From Gemmiger sp. An120 (GTDB lineage: Bacteria > Bacillota > Clostridia > Oscillospirales > Ruminococcaceae): 64,000 nt of DNA. The notes under the pieces are model-generated. The model was not told the origin of the DNA. It did not search any database and saw only the letters and a program-made list of their open reading frames with translations. A program made the translations under genes and the position numbers. The stretch covers positions 117,143 through 181,142 of the forward strand of contig NZ_NFLN01000005.1 of NCBI RefSeq assembly GCF_002160955.1, given 5' to 3'. This document shows, piece after piece, positions 33,545 through 42,218 of the stretch. The first letter of the stretch is position 1. Every line of letters starts with the position of its first letter.

Positions 33545-34372
33545 ATGCCTGAATCCGCCCGCGCTCCCGTTTGCCTGCCGCAGGGGTTCTGCACCCATAC
33601 CGGCAGCCAAGGCCCTGTGCTGGGCTGTACCGGGGCTCCCGGCCCCTTTTTTTCCGACGATCCGATGCGTGCTCTGCAGCTGGTGCGTCTGGCCGCCGAG
33701 AGCGGCTGCGCCGCTGAATGGGACTGCTTTGCCGCCGCCATGGATGCGGCCCCCGCTCTGGTTCATGCCGACCCGCTGGCTGTGCGGGATGAGCTGAACC
33801 GCGCCCTGACCGGTCTGTGCCCCCAGGCGCTGGCCCCGCTGGTGCAGGCGGGCGGCCTGCGCGGGGTGGGCATCCGGGGCTGTGCCTGCCTGCATCCGCT
33901 GGCCCAGGCGCCCAGCGGGCTGCTCAGTCGCTGGTGGCTGTTTCTGCGGCTGTGCGGGGCCGACGCCGAACAGGCAGCCCGCCGCATGAAGCTGGGCCAG
34001 ACCTTCTGTCAGGACTATGCCCGGCTGGATGAATTGTTCCGGGCCGGCCCGCCCGCCGACCGGCTGGCCCTGAAACGCTGCCTGGCGGAAGGCGCACCCC
34101 TGCCCGCCGAGGAGATGGCCGCGCTGTTCAGCCTGCTGGCCCCCGGCTGGGAGCCGATTGTTGCCCTGTACCGGGAACTGCTGGACAGCCGGGAGCCCTT
34201 CAGCCCGGATCAGCTGGCAGTGACCCAGGCCGAACTGATGGCCGAGGGGGTCAGCGCCCGCAAGGCAGGCAAGGTGCTGTCCATGCTGCTGAAAGTAGTG
34301 GTGGAACAGCCGGAACTGAACGTGGCCCCGGTGCTGCTGCAGCTGGGCCGCAGCCTGGCCCGCTTTATCTGA
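33545..34372 (+). CDS. CCA-adding-enzyme-like protein lacking the catalytic head
   Basis: A 275-residue protein. The segment FSDDPMRALQLVRLAAESG (residues 36-54) and the following helices match the region of bacterial tRNA nucleotidyltransferases just after the catalytic head, usually written DPLR-lRA-RFA. The last 60 residues (FSPDQLAVTQAELMAEGV...KVLSMLLKVVVEQPELN) match the family's C terminus. The GxGxxR and DxD nucleotidyltransferase motifs are absent; instead there are about 35 residues of unrelated sequence. GGAGGTGATCCC before the ATG and an extended -10 suggest it is expressed. It may bind tRNA without CCA addition. Confidence 0.7.
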   Translation: MPESARAPVCLPQGFCTHTGSQGPVLGCTGAPGPFFSDDPMRALQLVRLAAESGCAAEWDCFAAAMDAAPALVHADPLAVRDELNRALTGLCPQALAPLVQAGGLRGVGIRGCACLHPLAQAPSGLLSRWWLFLRLCGADAEQAARRMKLGQTFCQDYARLDELFRAGPPADRLALKRCLAEGAPLPAEEMAALFSLLAPGWEPIVALYRELLDSREPFSPDQLAVTQAELMAEGVSARKAGKVLSMLLKVVVEQPELNVAPVLLQLGRSLARFI

Positions 34373-34382
34373 ATCAAACGGC

Positions 34383-34421
34383 AAAAACGCGCCGCGGAAG
34401 CTTTTCCGCGGCGCGTTTTTT
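34383..34421 (+). terminator. Strong intrinsic terminator
   Basis: AAAAACGCGCCGCGGAA (34383-34399) pairs perfectly with the arm at 34404-34420 over a GCTT loop, ending in TTTTTT. It isolates the CCA-like gene from dpaA. Confidence 0.85.
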
Positions 34422-34422
34422 G

Positions 34423-34450
34423 CACCGTGCGCCCATCCCGGGCATAGCAT
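34423..34450 (+). promoter_or_regulatory. Possible sigma-K-type promoter of dpaA-dpaB
   Basis: CACC (34423-34426) and GCATAGCAT (34442-34450) are 15 bases apart, about 27 bases before the dpaA start. They resemble the AC...CATAnnnT pattern of mother-cell sigma-K promoters. In Bacillus the dipicolinate synthase operon is sigma-K dependent. No sigma-A promoter is seen between the terminator and dpaA. The pattern is short, so this is tentative. Confidence 0.4.
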
Positions 34451-34477
34451 GGGGCATACGCGGACGGGGGGATGAAG

Positions 34478-35269
34478 ATGAACAGGCGATTTGTGGTGCT
34501 GGGGCAGGATGCGCGAATGCAGGCGGCCGCGGCGGCGCTGGCCGAAGCGGGCTGCACCCTGCTGGATCCGGTTTGGACCGAACAGGCGGACTGCGTGGTA
34601 TTGCCGGTGCGGCTGGAAGAACGCTCGCCGGAACTGGCGCTGGCACTGGCGCTTGCCCGGCCGGACGCCCGGCTTCTGGGCGGGGCGGTGAGCCCCGGGG
34701 CGGCGGCCCGGGCCCGGGCGGCGGGCTTTGCCCTGCGGGACTATATGCAGTGGGAAGAACTGGCGCTGCTCAACGCCATCCCCACCGCCGAGGGCTGTCT
34801 GGCCCTGCTGCTGGACGGGCGGCGCACCACCCTCTGGGATTCGGATCTGCTGCTGCTGGGCTATGGCCGGGTGGGGCAGGCGATCGGCCGCCGGCTGCTG
34901 GCGCTGGGGGTACGGGTGACCGCAGTGGATGGCAACCCGGCCCGCCGGGCAGCGGCCCGGGCGGACGGATGCCGGGCCCCGGCGGCGGAACAGCTGGCAG
35001 CCGCCGCACAGGGGGCGGATACCGTGGTGAACACCGTGCCCGCCCCGCTGCTGGACGAATCCCTGCTGGCCCGGCTGGCACCGGGTGCCCGGGTGATCGA
35101 ACTGGCGGGCCATGGAGCGGCCGATGCAGAGGCCGCGGCCCGTCTGGGAATTCAGCTGATCCCGGCGCCCGGCCTGCCGGGAAAATGTGCGCCGGTCACG
35201 GCGGGGCGGTTCATAGCCCGGGCCGTGTTGTCCATACTGAATCAGGCGGAACAAGAGGAAAGGAGATAG
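34478..35269 (+). CDS. dpaA: Dipicolinate synthase subunit A
   Basis: A 263-residue Rossmann-fold protein similar to SpoVFA. The N-terminal domain begins MNRRFVVLGQDARMQ. The NAD(P) loop LLLGYGRVGQAIGRR lies near residue 130 and a PGLPGKCAPVTAG segment near the end. With DpaB it converts dihydroxytetrahydrodipicolinate to dipicolinic acid, the spore-core chelator. The second ATG of the frame (34478) has the GGGGG binding site at a proper distance; 34472 is the alternative. It ends in TAG, the only amber stop among the complete genes here. dpaB starts 5 bases later. Confidence 0.85.
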   Translation: MNRRFVVLGQDARMQAAAAALAEAGCTLLDPVWTEQADCVVLPVRLEERSPELALALALARPDARLLGGAVSPGAAARARAAGFALRDYMQWEELALLNAIPTAEGCLALLLDGRRTTLWDSDLLLLGYGRVGQAIGRRLLALGVRVTAVDGNPARRAAARADGCRAPAAEQLAAAAQGADTVVNTVPAPLLDESLLARLAPGARVIELAGHGAADAEAAARLGIQLIPAPGLPGKCAPVTAGRFIARAVLSILNQAEQEERR

Positions 35270-35274
35270 CAACG

Positions 35275-35853
35275 ATGGAACAACAACGGACGGTGGTGTT
35301 TGCCATGTGCGGCAGCTTCTGCACCTTTGACAAGGTGATCGTGCAGGTGCGCCGCCTGGTGGAACAGGGATTTCGGGTGCTGCCGCTGATGAGTTTTGCC
35401 GCCGCCGGGATGGATACCCGGTTCGGCACCGCCCGCGGCTGGAAAGACCAGCTGCGGCTGATCACCGGGTACACCCCCATTGAGACGCTGCAGGAGGCGG
35501 AGCCCCTGGGCCCCAAAAACATGGCCGATGCCATGATCGTGGCCCCCTGCACCGGGGCCACGCTGGGGCGGCTGGCAAACGGCATCAGCGACACCCCGGT
35601 GACCCTGGGGGTAAAAAGCATGCTGCGGGGCGGCAAGCCCATCGTGCTGGCGGTAAGCACCAACGACGGGCTGGGGGCCAGCCTGGTCAACCTGGGCACC
35701 CTGCTCAACCGCAAGCACTACTATCTGGTGCCGGTCAGCCAGGACGCGCCGCTGAAAAAGCCCACCAGCCTGCAGAGTGACTTTGCCCTGCTGCCGGACG
35801 TACTGGAATGCGCTTTGCGGGGCCGCCAGTTCCAGCCGGTGCTGCTCAGCTGA
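35275..35853 (+). CDS. dpaB: Dipicolinate synthase subunit B (flavoprotein)
   Basis: A 192-residue flavoprotein-fold protein matching SpoVFB: VVFAMCGSFCTFDKV at the N terminus, IVAPCTGATLGRLANGISDTP near residue 84 and VLAVSTNDGLG. It is tightly coupled to dpaA (AAAGGAG inside the dpaA end). Together they mark the ability, or ancestral ability, to make heat-resistant spores. Gut relatives are often described as non-sporulating, so their presence is informative. Confidence 0.88.
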   Translation: MEQQRTVVFAMCGSFCTFDKVIVQVRRLVEQGFRVLPLMSFAAAGMDTRFGTARGWKDQLRLITGYTPIETLQEAEPLGPKNMADAMIVAPCTGATLGRLANGISDTPVTLGVKSMLRGGKPIVLAVSTNDGLGASLVNLGTLLNRKHYYLVPVSQDAPLKKPTSLQSDFALLPDVLECALRGRQFQPVLLS

Positions 35854-35856
35854 AAA

Positions 35857-35884
35857 CAGCCGGGGTGCCTCTGCATCCCGGCTG
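35857..35884. terminator. Terminator between dpaB and 5-formyl-THF cyclo-ligase
   Basis: CAGCCGGGGTGC (35857-35868) pairs with GCATCCCGGCTG (35873-35884), one G-T wobble, loop CTCT. The reverse strand continues with TTTTC; the forward one only with CTGCTTTG. Confidence 0.6.
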
Positions 35885-35892
35885 CTGCTTTG

Positions 35893-36468
35893 TTATATCC
35901 CGACGCACACAAGAATCCGCCGTTCGGTCACGATCCAGCCCGCCGGGCGGTCGTGGTGTTCGGCGGGCAGAAAGGGCGCCACCAGCGCCTCGGGGCAGAG
36001 TACCGCCGCCGGCGCGGCACAGCGGGCCAAAAAACGGTCGTAGTAGCCGCCGCCCCAGCCCAGCCGGGTTCCGTCGGCCGCGGCTGCCAGGCAGGGCAGC
36101 AGGATAAGGTCAATGGCCTCCGGCTCAGCAGCGGGGGAACCGGCGGGCGGCTCCAGAATGCCGTAAGCCCCCGGTACAAGCTGTTCTACCTTATCCACCC
36201 GCACCGCCTCCATCCGGCCGGGGCCGGTCACCCGGGGCAGGTACAGCGCCTTGCCGGCGGCCAGGGCCGCTTCCAGAATGGGGCCGGTGTCCGGTTCCCG
36301 GGCCCCGCCGCAGAAAGCAAACACCGCCCTGGCCTGCTGCCACAGGGGCCAGCCGGTCAATTGTCCAGCCATGCCGATGCCCAGCGCCCGGCGCTGTCCG
36401 TCGGTCCAGCCGGTGCGCAGCTGCCGGGCCGCGGCGCGGGCGGATGCTTTATCAGAAAATCCCTGCAT
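35893..36468 (-). CDS. 5-formyltetrahydrofolate cyclo-ligase
   Basis: A 191-residue enzyme that uses ATP to turn 5-formyl-THF into 5,10-methenyl-THF. The signature RLGWGGGYYDRFLAR lies near residue 140. The N-terminal lysine/arginine region (SDKASARAAARQLR) is as in the YgfA family. GGAGGG lies 8 bases before the ATG. It runs divergently from the DacF-type gene. Functionally it joins folD in one-carbon metabolism. Confidence 0.9.
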   Translation of the reverse strand: MQGFSDKASARAAARQLRTGWTDGQRRALGIGMAGQLTGWPLWQQARAVFAFCGGAREPDTGPILEAALAAGKALYLPRVTGPGRMEAVRVDKVEQLVPGAYGILEPPAGSPAAEPEAIDLILLPCLAAAADGTRLGWGGGYYDRFLARCAAPAAVLCPEALVAPFLPAEHHDRPAGWIVTERRILVCVGI

Positions 36469-36546
36469 GATCGGTCCCTCCTATACCGGCCAGTATACCA
36501 GCCGGGAACCGTTTTGGCCAGTAAAGATGAATTTTTTGCCGGAATC

Positions 36547-36575
36547 TTGCCCTCTCTGCGCCGGTAGCGTATAAT
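36547..36575 (+). promoter_or_regulatory. Predicted sigma-A promoter of the DacF-type gene
   Basis: TTGCCC (36547-36552), 17 bases, TATAAT (36570-36575), with a leader of about 50 bases. Confidence 0.65.
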
Positions 36576-36632
36576 AATACAGTTATACAGAAACAATCGC
36601 CGAAACGGCGCTGCGATAAAAGAGGAACCAAC

Positions 36633-38045
36633 GTGATCAAAAAAAGACTGTTTTGTACCCTGGCTGCCCTGCTGGCGGCGGCCGGTTTGTGTACCTCCGT
36701 GCTGGCGGAAGACGCGCCCCCCGCCACCCTGGGGGATGCCTATGTGGTGATGGACGTGGACACCGGCCAGGTATTGCTGGCCAAAAATGCCGATGTGCGC
36801 CATTATCCGGCTTCGATTACCAAAATCATGACCATGGGCCTGGCGCTGGAAAAGGCTCAGGGCAATCTGGATGTGGACCTGACGGTCAGCTATGACGCGG
36901 TGCACTCGCTGTACGGTACCGAATCCAGCCATATCGCCCTGATCGAGGACGAGCAGGTCAAGCTGGAGGATATTCTGTATGGTGTGGAGATGGCCTCCGC
37001 CAACGACGGGGCCAACGTGCTGGCCGAGTACATCGGCGGCAGTATCCAGGGCGGGGTGGACGCCATGAACGCCCAGGTAGAGGAACTGGGCCTCACCGGC
37101 ACCCATTTCACCAGTCCCCACGGTTTGCAGGATGAAAACCACTATACCACCGCCTACGATATGGCGGTGATCACCCGCTGGGCGCTGACCCAGCCCCAGT
37201 TCACCACCATCTTCGGCCGCGCCGAGACCTGGACCATGGAACCCACCAACAAGCAGTCGGAGCAGCGGCAGTTCTCCATCAGCGACTGGATGCGGCTGGG
37301 CGGCAAGTATTACCGGGAATATGCCAAGGGCAGCAAAACCGGTTTTACCAACGAGGCCAAGAACACCATGGTCACCTACGCCGAGCAGGACGGCATGCGG
37401 CTGATCTGTGTGGTGCTGGGCTGCCCCATGAAATACGACAAGTTTGCCGACGAGTGCGCTTTGCTGGACTACTGCTATGAGAATTTCTCCCGGGTGGAGT
37501 ACACCGCCCCGGCCCAGACCCTGCAGGTGCCGGTAACCGGCGGCGGCGGGGAACTGGGCACCATCTCGGTGACTCCGCCCAGCGGCACCGTGCTGCTGCA
37601 CAGCGCCGTGACCGCCGATCAGCTGCAGTTTGACTATGAGCTGCCCGCCCAGTATGTGCTGGGGGCGGAGTTTGCCCCCCGGGTGCACATCACCCTGCCG
37701 AACAGTGTCACCGCCCAGTCCAACGATCTGGGCCGCCTGGATCTGGACAGTACCGGTCTGGAAGAACTGCTGGAGAACAGCACCTATGTGATGAAGCCCT
37801 CCTTTGCCCAGAGCCTGGCCGATGGTCCGGGCCTGAGCCTGGGGGCGCTGCCCGCGGCGCTGGCGGTGCTGGCCGCGGCGCTGGTGATCGGCTGGCTGTG
37901 GTGGCGCCGTCAGGAAAAGCTGCGCCGTCGCCGGCAGGCGCGTCAGCGGCTGCAGGGGGCGGGCAAGCCCTCGCCCAGCGGCTGGGACCAGCCGGTAAAC
38001 CGCACCGACAACGGCCATCCGGTGCGCACGCTGCCCCGGCGCTGA
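36633..38045 (+). CDS. D-alanyl-D-alanine carboxypeptidase, S11 family (DacF/DacB type)
   Basis: A 470-residue penicillin-binding protein. Signal peptide (residues 1-25, cut near VLA-ED). The catalytic domain has SITK (near 60), the SAN motif in ASANDGAN (near 120) and KTGF (near 234). A beta domain follows, then a C-terminal membrane segment (about 402-425) with an unusual Arg/Lys-rich cytoplasmic tail in place of the amphipathic anchor. It removes the terminal D-Ala of stem peptides and lowers cross-linking. The start is GTG after AGAGGAAC. It stands alone between promoters. Confidence 0.92.
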   Translation: MIKKRLFCTLAALLAAAGLCTSVLAEDAPPATLGDAYVVMDVDTGQVLLAKNADVRHYPASITKIMTMGLALEKAQGNLDVDLTVSYDAVHSLYGTESSHIALIEDEQVKLEDILYGVEMASANDGANVLAEYIGGSIQGGVDAMNAQVEELGLTGTHFTSPHGLQDENHYTTAYDMAVITRWALTQPQFTTIFGRAETWTMEPTNKQSEQRQFSISDWMRLGGKYYREYAKGSKTGFTNEAKNTMVTYAEQDGMRLICVVLGCPMKYDKFADECALLDYCYENFSRVEYTAPAQTLQVPVTGGGGELGTISVTPPSGTVLLHSAVTADQLQFDYELPAQYVLGAEFAPRVHITLPNSVTAQSNDLGRLDLDSTGLEELLENSTYVMKPSFAQSLADGPGLSLGALPAALAVLAAALVIGWLWWRRQEKLRRRRQARQRLQGAGKPSPSGWDQPVNRTDNGHPVRTLPRR

Positions 38046-38053
38046 ACCTGCCC

Positions 38054-38082
38054 TTGCCCCGGGCCGCGGAATGCTGTATACT
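38054..38082 (+). promoter_or_regulatory. Predicted sigma-A promoter of the polysaccharide export locus
   Basis: TTGCCC (38054-38059), 17 bases, TATACT (38077-38082), about 70 bases before rfbC. Confidence 0.65.
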
Positions 38083-38154
38083 ATATCTATGTACGGGCTT
38101 TTTTTCGGCGCGCCGCACAGGCGGGCCATCAAAAACAGGATATGAGGTGTGAGT

Positions 38155-38721
38155 ATGTCGAAATTCACCTTTACAAAAACCGAACTGCCGGGCGTGCTGG
38201 TTATCGAGCCCACCGTCTATGGGGACGCCCGCGGCTACTTCATGGAAACCTACCAGAAGGACGAGTTTGCCGCGGCCGGCATCGACCGGGAATTTGTGCA
38301 GGACAACCAGTCCAAGAGCCGCCGGGGTGTGCTGCGCGGCGTGCATTTCCAGAAGGAGCACACCCAGGGCAAGCTGGTGCGTGTGACCCTGGGCGAGGTG
38401 TTTGACGTGGCGGTGGACTGCCGCCCCAACAGCCCCACCTTCGGCAAGTGGACCGGTGTGATCCTGAGCGCGGAGAACAAAAAGATGTTCTATGTGCCCG
38501 AGGGCTTTGCCCATGGGTTCCTGGTGCTAAGCGATGAGGCGGAATTCTGCTACAAGTGCACCGATACCTACTGCCCCTCCGCCGAGGGCGGCATCCCTTA
38601 CAACGACCCCACCGTGGGCATCCAGTGGCCGGACTGCGGCTGCGACTACCTGCTCAGCGACAAGGATAAGCTGCACACCCCCTTTGCGCAGCAGAGTTTC
38701 GAATACTTTGAAAGGTGGTAA
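38155..38721 (+). CDS. rfbC: dTDP-4-dehydrorhamnose 3,5-epimerase
   Basis: A 188-residue cupin-fold RmlC. The catalytic histidine is in RGVLRGVHFQ near residue 62; the active-site tyrosine lies in the YKCTDTYCP region near 132. YVPEGFAHGF is a family signature. It makes dTDP-4-keto-L-rhamnose on the way to dTDP-L-rhamnose. rmlA, rmlB and rmlD are not in the window. ATG 38155 fits GAGGTG better than the GTG six bases earlier. The adjacent exporter and GT2 genes suggest a rhamnose-containing surface polysaccharide. Confidence 0.94.
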   Translation: MSKFTFTKTELPGVLVIEPTVYGDARGYFMETYQKDEFAAAGIDREFVQDNQSKSRRGVLRGVHFQKEHTQGKLVRVTLGEVFDVAVDCRPNSPTFGKWTGVILSAENKKMFYVPEGFAHGFLVLSDEAEFCYKCTDTYCPSAEGGIPYNDPTVGIQWPDCGCDYLLSDKDKLHTPFAQQSFEYFERW

Positions 38722-38727
38722 CCGCCT

Positions 38728-39525
38728 GTGGCCACGCTCAAAAGCTATTTCAACGGGTTCTGGCGGTACCGCTACCTGCTGTATAACCTGATCAGCCGGG
38801 ACTTCAAGCTCAAATACCGCCGCAGCGTTCTGGGTGTTGCCTGGAGCGTGCTCAACCCGCTGCTCATGATGCTGGTCATGTGGGCGGTGTTCGGCGGGCT
38901 GTTCCCGGATCTGCGGGGCGGCAATATCGTCAACTATCCCATCTTCCTGCTCTGCGGGCAGCTGCTGTTCAACTTCTTCCGGGAGTCCACCACCCTGGCC
39001 ATGTCCAGCGTGCTGCAGAACGCCCCGCTGCTGCGCAAGGTCTATATCCCCAAATACATCTTCCCCCTGGAAAAAACCTGCTTTGGTTTTGTCAACTGCT
39101 GCTTTTCTTTCATCGCGCTGGTGCTGGTGATGCTGTTCACCCTCAGCCCGGTGCATTTGACCCTGCCGCTGGCCATCTACCCGCTGCTCACCCTGTTTGT
39201 GTTCAGCCTGGGTGTGGGGCTGGTGCTGGCCACCATGACCGTCTTTTTCCGGGACGTGATGCACATGTGGGAGGTATTCACCACCGCGCTCATGTACTTC
39301 TCCGCCATCTTCTACGATCCGGAGATGATGAGTGGCTGGGTGCAGCAGTTCATCAAGTTCAACCCGATCTACTGGTATATCACCGGTTTCCGCCGGGTGG
39401 TCATCAACGGCGAGGGCCTGTCGCTGAGCATGATCCTGGTCTGCGGCGGCTGTGCCGCGGCGGCGCTGGCGTTCGGGCTGTTCGTGTTCAAGAAAAACCA
39501 GGACAAGTTCGTCCTGTATCTGTGA
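38728..39525 (+). CDS. Polysaccharide ABC exporter permease (Wzm/TagG type)
   Basis: A 265-residue ABC-2 type membrane protein with six hydrophobic segments and the amphipathic N terminus LISRDFKLKYRRSVLGVAWS typical of Wzm/TagG/RgpC permeases. With the ATPase encoded 10 bases downstream it exports lipid-linked polysaccharide or teichoic acid across the membrane. The start is GTG, 6 bases after the rfbC stop, with AAAGGTGG upstream. Confidence 0.92.
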   Translation: MATLKSYFNGFWRYRYLLYNLISRDFKLKYRRSVLGVAWSVLNPLLMMLVMWAVFGGLFPDLRGGNIVNYPIFLLCGQLLFNFFRESTTLAMSSVLQNAPLLRKVYIPKYIFPLEKTCFGFVNCCFSFIALVLVMLFTLSPVHLTLPLAIYPLLTLFVFSLGVGLVLATMTVFFRDVMHMWEVFTTALMYFSAIFYDPEMMSGWVQQFIKFNPIYWYITGFRRVVINGEGLSLSMILVCGGCAAAALAFGLFVFKKNQDKFVLYL

Positions 39526-39535
39526 GGGGTTCCCG

Positions 39536-40279
39536 ATGGAGAACAATCAGCCGATCATCTCGGTGGACCATGTGTCCATGCGCTTCAACCTGTCCAAGGA
39601 AAAGCACGAGAGTCTGAAAGAATATTTTCTGGCCCTGGCCAAAGGCCGGCTCCAGTTTGATGAATTTTATGCGCTGCGGGATGTGTCCCTCAAGGTCATG
39701 CCCGGCGACTTCTACGGCCTGATCGGCCTGAACGGCAGCGGCAAGAGTACCCTGCTCAAGGTGATCAGCGGCGTGTACAAGCCCAGTTCCGGCACCTGCC
39801 GGGTGGGCGGCACCATCGCCCCCCTGATCGAGCTGGGCGCGGGCTTCGACATGGACCTGACCGCCCGGGAGAACATTTACCTGAACGGCACCGTGCTGGG
39901 CTTCACTCCCAAATACATCGACTCCAAGTTTGAGGAGATCGTGGAATTCAGCGAACTGCGGGATTTCCTGGACGTGCCGCTGAAAAACTACTCCAGCGGT
40001 ATGGTGGCCCGCATCGCCTTTGCCATCGCCACCATCACCAAGCCGGACATCCTGATTGCCGACGAGATTCTGTCGGTGGGCGACTTTTTGTTCCAGCAGA
40101 AATGCGAGGCCCGTATGCAGCGGCTCATGAGCGGCGGCACCACCGTGCTGCTGGTGAGCCACTCCATCGAGCAGATCGAGCGCATGTGCAACAAGGTGGC
40201 CTGGATCGAAAAGGGCCGGGTCAAGATGGACGGCCCCGCCGCCGAAGTCTGCGCCGCCTACAAACAGACCACAAAGTAA
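39536..40279 (+). CDS. Polysaccharide ABC exporter ATPase (Wzt/TagH type)
   Basis: A 247-residue ATP-binding subunit. The N terminus has the long KEKHESLKEYFLALAKGR insert before the first strand, as in TagH/RgpD. Walker A GLNGSGKST is near residue 63, a degenerate signature YSSGMVAR near 153 and Walker B ILIADE near 170. It has no C-terminal carbohydrate-binding domain, so export should not require a terminal cap. It probably forms a 2:2 complex with the permease encoded just upstream. Confidence 0.93.
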   Translation: MENNQPIISVDHVSMRFNLSKEKHESLKEYFLALAKGRLQFDEFYALRDVSLKVMPGDFYGLIGLNGSGKSTLLKVISGVYKPSSGTCRVGGTIAPLIELGAGFDMDLTARENIYLNGTVLGFTPKYIDSKFEEIVEFSELRDFLDVPLKNYSSGMVARIAFAIATITKPDILIADEILSVGDFLFQQKCEARMQRLMSGGTTVLLVSHSIEQIERMCNKVAWIEKGRVKMDGPAAEVCAAYKQTTK

Positions 40280-40284
40280 CCGAT

Positions 40285-40317
40285 AGCCAAGGGACCCCCG
40301 TTCCCTTGGCTGTTTTT
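40285..40317 (+). terminator. Intrinsic terminator or attenuator inside the export locus
   Basis: AGCCAAGGGA (40285-40294) pairs with TCCCTTGGCT (40302-40311), followed by GTTTTTG. It lies between the ATPase gene and the GT2 genes. No promoter is seen after it, so partial read-through probably sets a lower level of the glycosyltransferases. Confidence 0.7.
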
Positions 40318-40333
40318 GAAAGGAGCATCCTTC

Positions 40334-42202
40334 ATGCCCGACAAGGAACCTCTGCCCGCCGACGTGGCCCGGGCGGATTCCCCGGCCGCCATGGCCCGCC
40401 GCCTGGCCAGCCCCGCCCACATTGCCCAGCTCTGCGGCTGGTGCGCCCGGGTGGCCCGGGAGGAGGGGGCCCAGGCCCTCTGGCGGGAGATCGACTTCCG
40501 CCTCCGGCTGGCTTTGCACAAGGACACCTGGCGCTACCGGGCCGACCTGCCCACCCGCCGTCAGCTGCGCCGCCAGAAAGCCGCCGGGGTGCCGGGCGGC
40601 CCCACCATCAGCGTCTGTGTGCCGCTGTACAACACGCCGGAAAAATTCCTGCGCCAGCTGATCCGCAGCCTGCGCCGTCAGAGCTGGCCCCACTGGCAGC
40701 TGGTGCTGGCCGACGCCTCCGACGCCGATCACCCTGTCCCCGGCCGCATCGCCCGCAAAGCCGCCGCCCGGGACAGCCGCATCCTCTATACCAAATTGGA
40801 AGAAAACGGCGGCATCTCGGTGAATACCCGGGCCGCGCTGGCCCTGGCCACCGGGGACTGGGTCTGCCTGGCCGACCACGACGACCTGCTCTATCCCAAC
40901 GCCCTGTATGAGGTGGCCCGCCGGGCCGCCGACGGGGCGGACCTGGTCTACTCCGATGAGATCGTGCTCAGCGCCGACCTGCGCCATCTGGTGGACTATC
41001 ACTTCAAACCGGATTTCGCCCCGGACTATCTGCGGGGCTGCAACTACATCACCCATCTGGCGGCGTTTTCCCGCCGGCTGCTGGACGCGGCGGGCGGCGG
41101 CCCCGACCCGGCCTACGACGGCGCCCAGGACTATGACCTGCTGCTGCGCCTGACCGAGCGTGCCAAAAAGGTGACGCACATCCCCCAGGCGCTGTATATC
41201 TGGCGCAGCCATGCGGGTTCCACCGCCCAGAGCATCGAGGCCAAGCCCTACGCCCTGGCGGCGGGCTGCCGGGCTATCCAGGCCCATCTGGACCGGGTAG
41301 GCCTGGCGGGCACGGTGCAGTCCATCCCCGGCTGCCCCGGGGCCTATGAGGTGGACTACGCCCTTATCGGCCACCCGCTGATCAGCGTGCTCATCCCCAG
41401 CAAGGACCATGTGGAGGATCTGTCCCGCTGCCTGACCGCCCTATATGACAAGGCCGGGTATGACAATTTTGAGGTCATCGTCATCGAGAACAACTCCACC
41501 GACCCGGCCACCTTTGCCTTTTATGAGGAAGCCGAGGCCCGCTGGCCCCGGCTGCAGGTGGTCACCTACCAGGGGCCGTTCAACTTCTCGGCCATCAACA
41601 ACTTCGGCCGCCGGTTTGCACACGGCGAACATCTGCTGCTGCTCAACAACGACCTGGAGCCCCTTACCGACCGGTTCCTGGATCGGATGCTCCAGTTCAG
41701 CCAGCGGCCGGATGTGGGCTGTGTGGGCGCCAAGCTGTTCTATCCGGACGATACCATCCAGCACGGCGGCGTGTTTCTGGGCATCGGCGGCACCGCCGGG
41801 CACAGCCACAAAAGCCATCCCCGCGCCTCGGCGGGGGATCTGTACCGGCTGGCCGTGCCCCAGAATCTCATGGCGGTCACCGGGGCCTGCCTGATGGTCA
41901 AAGCCTCGCTGTACGACGCCTGCGGCGGCCTGGACGAAAATCGCTTTGCGGTGGCCTACAACGACATTGACCTGTGCCTGAAGCTGTGGCAGCAGGGCTA
42001 CACCAATGTGTTTACCCCCTTTGCCCAAGGCTATCACTACGAGAGCAAAAGCCGGGGATTGGACACCACCGGCGAAAACGCCCGCCGCTACGAAAAGGAA
42101 AAAGCCGCCTTTATCGAAGCCTACGGCGCACTTATCCAGAAAGGCGACCCCTACTACAACCCCCATTTTAACCTGCTGTTTGAAAACTACGGCCTGAAAT
42201 GA
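40334..42202 (+). CDS. Large GT2-family glycosyltransferase, first of a tandem pair
   Basis: A 622-residue protein with two parts. An N-terminal GT2-like half (about 90-330) has ISVCVPLYNTPEKF, VCLADHDDLLYPNAL with a metal-binding DHDD, and CNYITHLAAFSR. A second GT2 domain (about 345-600) has VLIPSKDHVEDL, the DxD-like LNNDLEP and YNDIDLCLKLW. It resembles RgpF/WsaE-like rhamnan and O-antigen chain synthases. The ATG follows AAAGGAGC. It is a close paralogue of the next protein. With rfbC beside it, rhamnosyl transfer is a reasonable guess. Confidence 0.85.
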   Translation: MPDKEPLPADVARADSPAAMARRLASPAHIAQLCGWCARVAREEGAQALWREIDFRLRLALHKDTWRYRADLPTRRQLRRQKAAGVPGGPTISVCVPLYNTPEKFLRQLIRSLRRQSWPHWQLVLADASDADHPVPGRIARKAAARDSRILYTKLEENGGISVNTRAALALATGDWVCLADHDDLLYPNALYEVARRAADGADLVYSDEIVLSADLRHLVDYHFKPDFAPDYLRGCNYITHLAAFSRRLLDAAGGGPDPAYDGAQDYDLLLRLTERAKKVTHIPQALYIWRSHAGSTAQSIEAKPYALAAGCRAIQAHLDRVGLAGTVQSIPGCPGAYEVDYALIGHPLISVLIPSKDHVEDLSRCLTALYDKAGYDNFEVIVIENNSTDPATFAFYEEAEARWPRLQVVTYQGPFNFSAINNFGRRFAHGEHLLLLNNDLEPLTDRFLDRMLQFSQRPDVGCVGAKLFYPDDTIQHGGVFLGIGGTAGHSHKSHPRASAGDLYRLAVPQNLMAVTGACLMVKASLYDACGGLDENRFAVAYNDIDLCLKLWQQGYTNVFTPFAQGYHYESKSRGLDTTGENARRYEKEKAAFIEAYGALIQKGDPYYNPHFNLLFENYGLK

Positions 42203-42218
42203 CCCCAAGGAGGAACCC

